Origin: JANLSE01 sp038214135
GTDB taxonomy: Bacteria > Chloroflexota > Chloroflexia > Chloroflexales > Roseiflexaceae
Assembly (NCBI GenBank): GCA_038214135.1
Contig: JBBQSD010000199.1
Span: 1-8,412, forward strand
Length of the DNA: 8,412 nt
Direction: 5' to 3'
In this document: positions 6,201 to 8,412 of the stretch, one piece after another
Layout: each line of letters starts with the position of its first letter
Numbering within the stretch: the stretch's first letter is position 1
Position numbers and translations under genes: made by a program
The notes under the pieces: generated by a model
The model's database searches: none
The model's input: only the letters and a program-made list of their open reading frames with translations
Told to the model about the DNA's origin: nothing

Positions 6201-7148
6201 ATGGCAGCGCAGATACCAACTGGCATCTTTGTGATGGCCTATGGAACGCCCGAAACCCTTGAAGATGTCGAACCATACTACACGCATATTCGTGGTGGCC
6301 GGAAGCCATCGCCGGAGGCATTGCAGGATCTGATCGACCGCTATACCAAAGTGGGCGGGCAGACTCCCTTATACGCATTGACCAAGGGCGTTGCGGACCA
6401 GCTGCGGGAGCGATTGGAAGCCGAATTCCCCGGCCAGTACAAGGTCTATCTAGGCATGAAGCATTGGCATCCATTTTTGGCCGATGTCGTCGCGCAGATT
6501 GCCGCCGATGGCCTCCAACATGTGATCGGCGTCGTGCTGGCACCACACTACTCGCGCTACAGCCTGGAAGGGTACCGCACCTATGTGGAAAAAGGGCTTG
6601 CCAAACTTGAACAACCCTTCAGTTTCCAGTTCATTGAGCACTGGCATGATCAGCCGTTATTCCGCAAACTGATCGCCAGCCGTATTCGCGAGGCCCTGGC
6701 CGAGTTCCCAGATGCGGATCAGGATAGTGTGAAGGTCGTGTTCAGCGCTCATAGCCTGCCCGAGAAGATCCTGGCCATGGGCGACCCATATGTCGAGCAG
6801 TTGCGCGAAAGTGCCGCTGGAATCGCTACGCTGGTTGGGCTACCCGAACACCGCTTCTGCTTCCAGAGCGCCGCACCAACCAACGAGCCCTGGCTTGGCC
6901 CAGATATTGTTGATTATATTGAGCAACTGTATGGCGAAGGGGTACGCAATATTCTGAGCGTGCCATTTGGCTTCGTTGCCGACCATCTCGAAGTATTGTG
7001 GGATATCGACACCGAAGCGCGCCACAAAGCCGATGAACTGGGTATGACGCTGCGCCGCATTCATATGCCAAACGCCGATCCCGAATTCGTCGATGTTATT
7101 CAGACGGTGGTATTAACAGCCGATACAACAATAGCCAATAGCCGATAG
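6201..7148 (+). CDS. hemH: Ferrochelatase, Bacillus-type coproporphyrin ferrochelatase (HemH/CpfC)
   Basis: HemH inserts Fe(II) into the porphyrin, here most likely coproporphyrin III to make coproheme. The 315-residue protein resembles B. subtilis HemH throughout: VMAYGTP (11-17) with Tyr14 at the iron-side Tyr13 position, YYTHIRGGRKPSPE (26-39), SAHSLPEKI (182-190) with catalytic His184, GPDIVDY, and GFVADHLEVLWDID (257-270) with Glu264. It lacks the membrane anchor of mitochondrial-type enzymes and the C-terminal cysteines that bind the iron-sulfur cluster in actinobacterial enzymes. The ATG at 6201 has an AGAGGA ribosome site 5 nt upstream. It lies 15 bp after hemE, so the two are cotranscribed. 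The last codons, for the tail TIANSR, contain a duplicated AATAGCC heptamer, so a repeat seems to have shaped the C-terminus. The coproporphyrin preference is inferred from similarity and from neighbouring hemQ. Confidence 0.96.
   Translation: MAAQIPTGIFVMAYGTPETLEDVEPYYTHIRGGRKPSPEALQDLIDRYTKVGGQTPLYALTKGVADQLRERLEAEFPGQYKVYLGMKHWHPFLADVVAQIAADGLQHVIGVVLAPHYSRYSLEGYRTYVEKGLAKLEQPFSFQFIEHWHDQPLFRKLIASRIREALAEFPDADQDSVKVVFSAHSLPEKILAMGDPYVEQLRESAAGIATLVGLPEHRFCFQSAAPTNEPWLGPDIVDYIEQLYGEGVRNILSVPFGFVADHLEVLWDIDTEARHKADELGMTLRRIHMPNADPEFVDVIQTVVLTADTTIANSR
7130..7143. repeat. Two AATAGCC heptamers inside the 3' end of hemH
   Basis: AATAGCC occurs twice in tandem (7130-7136, 7137-7143). It is followed by the related GATAGGA, in which the hemH TAG stop lies, and preceded by the related ACAGCCGAT. 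This is a third heptamer type beside the CTCCTG family, and the only one here inside a reading frame. Confidence 0.65.
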
Positions 7149-7159
7149 GACTTCATCTT

Positions 7160-7261
7160 CCCTCACCCCCTCACCCTCTCTCCCAGAACGGGAGAGGGGG
7201 GATTATACCATTGAGGGCAATGTGCCCCTCTGCCCATGTGGGAGAGGGGTTGGGGTGAGGG
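7160..7261. repeat. GAGAGGGG palindrome, copy C, compound element between hemH and hemC
   Basis: The outer arms CCCTCACCCC (7160-7169) and GGGGTGAGGG (7252-7261) are perfectly complementary over 10 bp. Between them are two inner hairpins: 7174-7184 with 7190-7200 (11 bp, one G-T pair, loop AGAAC), and 7225-7234 with 7240-7249 (one mismatch). Each inner hairpin ends in GGGAGAGGGG, as in the other copies, so this looks like a doubled version of the same family. It fills most of the hemH-hemC gap and ends 43 bp before the hemC ATG. No T-tract follows, so a terminator is not supported. Confidence 0.8.
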
Positions 7262-7304
7262 GGCAGCATGGCTCATAGCAACCCTGAAGAGAAAGCACCA
7301 ACCC

Positions 7305-8267
7305 ATGACATCGACACATGCAGATCATGCAATCAACCAACGCCACACCCAGGCAGGCGCACCGCTACTTGTCATTGGCACCCGTTCAAGCAAACTAGCC
7401 CTCATCCAGACCAATTTCGTTCGTGATGCGCTGCTGGCCGCCCACGCTGGCCTTGAAATCGAACTCGAACACATCACTACCAAGGGCGATATTGTGCTGG
7501 ATCGGCCCCTCAGCGCGATTGGCGACAAAGGGCTGTTCGTGACCGAGATCGAAGAGGCGCTGCGTGATGGTCGCGTTGATCTTGCCGTGCATAGCGCCAA
7601 GGATCTGCCCTCCGAATTGCCGCCCGACATGATACTGGCGGCGTTCCCACGCCGTGCCGATCCGCGTGATGCACTGATTGCGTTACATGGCGAGAGGCTG
7701 AGTGAATTGCGCGATGGTGCGATTGTTGGAACCAGCAGCCTGCGGCGGGCCAGCCAGTTGCGCCGGGTACGGCCAGATCTGCAGATCGAAGACCTGCGCG
7801 GGAATGTCGATACGCGGCTGCGTAAACTCCACGATGGCCAGTATGATGCCATCGTGCTTGCGGCAGCAGGGCTTGAACGCATGGGTCTGCTTGCAGAAAT
7901 CAGCGAATTCCTTGATCCAGCCGAGATCATGATCCCCGCAGTGGCGCAGGGTATCATCGGGATCGAGATCCGCGCCGAAGATGCTGCAACCGCTGCGCTC
8001 CTGGCCGTGCTCGATGACCATGATGCGCGGATTGCGGCAACCGCCGAACGCGCCTTCCTGGCTCGTATTGGTGGTGGGTGCCAGGTGCCATTGGCTGCCT
8101 ACGCTCGCATCAATGCCGATCAGATCACCCTGGACGCGATGATTGGTGCGCTTGATGGGCGAGCAGTGCGCGGCACGCGCTATGGCTTCATATCAGACCC
8201 AACCACACTCGGGGCGGAACTGGCCGACGCGCTATTAGATGAGGGTGGACGGGAATTGCTCGGCTGA
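7305..8267 (+). CDS. hemC: Hydroxymethylbilane synthase / porphobilinogen deaminase (HemC)
   Basis: HemC joins four porphobilinogens into hydroxymethylbilane on a dipyrromethane cofactor. The 320-residue protein has GTRSSKLALIQ (25-35), KGLFVTEIEEAL (75-86), DLAVHSAKDLP (92-102) with catalytic Asp100, TSSLRRASQL (143-152) with substrate-binding Arg147 and Arg148, DLRGNVDTRL (163-172), PAVAQGIIGIE (211-221, usually PAVGQGALGIE), and GGGCQVPLAAYA (256-267) with cofactor Cys259. The frame stays open to an ATG at 7236, but that extension is translated from the palindromic repeat (MWERGWGEG) and should be left out. The ATG at 7305 has only the purine run GAAGAGAAAG (7285-7294) upstream, about 10 nt away. 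hemC lies 156 bp after hemH, and the repeat between them may uncouple their expression. hemD, the usual partner, does not follow. Confidence 0.95.
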   Translation: MTSTHADHAINQRHTQAGAPLLVIGTRSSKLALIQTNFVRDALLAAHAGLEIELEHITTKGDIVLDRPLSAIGDKGLFVTEIEEALRDGRVDLAVHSAKDLPSELPPDMILAAFPRRADPRDALIALHGERLSELRDGAIVGTSSLRRASQLRRVRPDLQIEDLRGNVDTRLRKLHDGQYDAIVLAAAGLERMGLLAEISEFLDPAEIMIPAVAQGIIGIEIRAEDAATAALLAVLDDHDARIAATAERAFLARIGGGCQVPLAAYARINADQITLDAMIGALDGRAVRGTRYGFISDPTTLGAELADALLDEGGRELLG

Positions 8268-8271
8268 AGCG

Positions 8272-8308
<37 letters not shown>

Positions 8309-8328
8309 TTGGATATTCTGTAGGATGT

Positions 8329-8412
8329 TTACTTACTGAGCAGTTCGGCAAGTGGCACAGCCTCTCGTAGAGAAGTATTGATTCTGAATTCTTCTTCAAT
8401 CGTCCTGTAATA
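8329..8412 (-). CDS. Possible 3' end of a converging gene, cut by the window edge
   Basis: On the minus strand the frame entering at 8412 is open for 27 codons and ends at a TAA (8329-8331). Its translation reads YYRTIEEEFRINTS and then LREAVPLAELLSK, charged, soluble and protein-like in composition, as a C-terminus would be. I do not recognise a family. A second minus frame is also open here but reads less like protein, so this call is tentative. If real, the gene converges on hemC and marks the right end of the haem cluster. Confidence 0.35.
   Translation of the reverse strand, partial: YYRTIEEEFRINTSLREAVPLAELLSK

Overview
The window is a haem biosynthesis cluster. Seven complete genes lie on the + strand: hemY/cgoX, a MerR/BldC-type regulator, hemA, hemQ/chdC, hemE, hemH/cpfC and hemC. 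The GC-rich genes, the GC-rich palindromic intergenic repeats and the flanking heptamer tandem repeats suggest a Chloroflexota bacterium, probably class Chloroflexia. That assignment rests on general resemblance, not on a marker gene or a search.

Layout. Positions 1-369 hold nine perfect TCTCCTG heptamers and then an AT-rich leader with a near-consensus sigma-70-type promoter (TTGACA, 17 bp, TATAGT). Positions 370-3763 form one tight block: hemY overlaps the regulator by ATGA, and hemA follows after 29 bp. A 463-bp gap then carries only repeats and hairpins. hemQ has a strong Shine-Dalgarno and is followed by 201 bp with a nested palindrome. hemE and hemH are 15 bp apart. A further 156 bp, most of it a compound palindrome, leads into hemC. 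After hemC come five AGGAGTC heptamers, and the last 84 bp may be the 3' end of a gene on the opposite strand.

How the genes fit together. HemA makes glutamate-1-semialdehyde from glutamyl-tRNA. HemC makes hydroxymethylbilane. HemE makes coproporphyrinogen III. HemY (CgoX) oxidises this to coproporphyrin III, HemH (CpfC) inserts iron, and HemQ (ChdC) decarboxylates coproheme to haem b. The Bacillus-like ferrochelatase together with HemQ points to the coproporphyrin-dependent route, not the protoporphyrin route. hemL, hemB and hemD are not in the window.

The window is mostly known biology. The points most worth a second look are the regulator translationally coupled inside the operon, a HemA with substitutions at three usually conserved positions (including the Rossmann glycine motif), and two repeat systems (heptamer arrays and GAGAGGGG palindromes) that border or separate the transcription blocks. 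I do not see a clearly novel multi-gene system.
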